DNA of 6,494 bases from Alphaproteobacteria bacterium (GTDB lineage Bacteria; Pseudomonadota; Alphaproteobacteria; Bin95): positions 1 through 6,494 of the forward strand of contig JAJECF010000243.1 of NCBI GenBank assembly GCA_022822125.1. Direction: 5' to 3'. The notes under the pieces are model-generated. The model saw only the letters and a list, made by a program, of their open reading frames with translations. It had not been told where the DNA came from and made no database searches. A program made the position numbers and the translations under genes. This document shows, piece by piece, positions 6,268-6,494 of the stretch (position 1 is its first letter; every line of letters begins with the position of its first letter).

Positions 6268-6358
6268 CCTGAGTAGCGGCGTCAGCCGCGTATCGAAGGA
6301 GCCTGTCTCGAGCGGGGCCTCCTTCGATACGCGCCTGCTGGCGCAGCCGCTACTCAGG
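6268..6358. repeat. REP/BIME-like pair of palindromic units in inverted orientation
   Basis: Two related units face each other around a 17-base centre (6302-6318). Outer arms CCTGAGTAGCGGC (6268-6280) and GCCGCTACTCAGG (6346-6358) are perfectly complementary over 13 bp. Inner arms CGCGTATCGAAGGAG (6287-6301) and CTCCTTCGATACGCG (6319-6333) are perfectly complementary over 15 bp. Each unit also has its own small hairpin: GCGGC/GCCGC around GTCA (6276-6289) on the left and GCGCC/GGCGC around TGCT (6331-6344) on the right. The layout matches bacterial REP doublets (BIMEs), and the CCTGAG...TCGAAGGA style is, from general knowledge, common as interspersed intergenic repeats in alphaproteobacteria. 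Such elements are thought to be spread by REP-associated tyrosine transposases (RAYTs) encoded elsewhere; none is in this window. It could also act as a bidirectional transcription end. Confidence 0.75.
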
Positions 6359-6401
6359 CCCAACTTCAACAGTGACGATTAAAAGTATTTGATAGAACAG
6401 G

Positions 6402-6430
6402 GGGTTACACCGGCGTCGGCGGGTGTACCC
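6402..6430. terminator. Bulged hairpin, possible terminator for a leftward gene
   Basis: GGGT-T-ACACC (6402-6411, one bulged T at 6406 or its neighbour) pairs with GGTGTACCC (6422-6430), a 9-bp stem with a 10-base loop. On the minus strand it would lie 27 bases after the stop of the possible gene entering from the right edge. Downstream on that strand the sequence is only loosely T-rich (it reads CCTGTTCTATC before a later TTTT), so intrinsic termination is uncertain. On the plus strand ATTTC and ATTTTG follow at a distance. Confidence 0.35.
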
Positions 6431-6457
6431 ACTACATTTCGTTGATTTTGGGGACGG

Positions 6458-6494
6458 TCAGGCTTTGTGTTCGCGCCAGTTGGGCGGGAGGGCG
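6458..6494 (-). CDS. Possible C-terminal tail of a leftward gene (partial)
   Basis: On the minus strand one frame from the right edge reads ALPPNWREHKA followed by TGA (6460-6458). The codons GCC, CTC, CCG, CCC, AAC, TGG and CGC are of the kind used by the genes in this window, and a hairpin follows 27 bases later, so the end of a gene entering from the right is plausible. Eleven residues are too few to recognise a family, and this could be chance. The other two frames are either a longer frame without a recognisable pattern or stop further on. Confidence 0.3.
   Translation of the reverse strand, partial: ALPPNWREHKA

Larger units (their letters stand above)
5946..6457. other. Intergenic region without a convincing gene
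   Basis: About 510 bases follow the ABC operon with no recognisable protein or structural RNA. The first 80 bases are clearly richer in A+T than the rest of the window. In order it holds an extended -10 box (5979-5987), a 12-bp perfect palindrome TGCCTGCAGGCA (6062-6073), two small overlapping open frames of 24 and 35 codons (6032-6106 and 6103-6210) without good ribosome-binding sites, phased CATGACA repeats (6206-6235), a REP-like element (6268-6358) and a bulged hairpin (6402-6430). A 63-codon leftward frame at 5973-6164 has no recognisable product and I do not accept it as a gene. Confidence 0.6.

Noticed and set aside
6206..6358. CRISPR array or insertion-sequence end
   Set aside because: The CATGACA repeats are too short and have no spacers of CRISPR length. 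The REP-like palindrome has no transposase gene beside it and no visible target-site duplication.

Overview
The window is a GC-rich stretch of bacterial chromosome. Codon usage, the gene types and a palindromic repeat with arms such as CCTGAGTAGCGGC suggest an alphaproteobacterium, perhaps of the Rhizobiales or Sphingomonadales. That assignment is an inference from style; there is no rRNA or other marker gene to settle it.

Layout. Positions 1-169 (minus strand) hold the first 56 codons of a short-chain dehydrogenase/reductase that runs off the left edge. A 331-base divergent intergenic region (170-500) follows. It carries a candidate sigma-70-type promoter (240-268) reading rightwards and a predicted leader with three strong hairpins (275-293, 295-313, 372-402). 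Then comes a complete four-gene ABC importer operon of the dipeptide/oligopeptide/nickel (Dpp/Opp) class, all on the plus strand: a Tat-exported solute-binding protein (501-2081), a DppB-type permease (2198-3169), a DppC-type permease (3181-4116) and a single fused double ATPase (4116-5945). The binding-protein gene is separated from the transporter genes by 116 bases with three consecutive hairpins, the middle one a perfect 12-bp stem followed by TTCTTT. This looks like an attenuator or mRNA-stabilising element that would let the binding protein be made in excess. The remaining genes are tightly packed (11-base gap, then an overlapping TGATG), implying translational coupling.

The last 549 bases (5946-6494) contain no convincing complete gene. 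They hold a weak hairpin over the operon's stop codon, an AT-rich patch with a perfect extended -10 box (5979-5987), a run of CATGACA words spaced exactly 10 bp apart (6206-6235), a REP/BIME-like pair of palindromic units in inverted orientation (6268-6358), a bulged hairpin (6402-6430) and possibly the last 11 codons of a leftward gene entering from the right edge.

Working together: the binding protein would be exported folded through Tat, capture an unidentified solute (peptide-like by family), and deliver it to the DppB/DppC channel powered by the fused ATPase. The divergent dehydrogenase may or may not be functionally linked. The coding genes are ordinary members of known families. The less explained material is in the intergenic regions, and I found nothing that clearly amounts to a new biological system.
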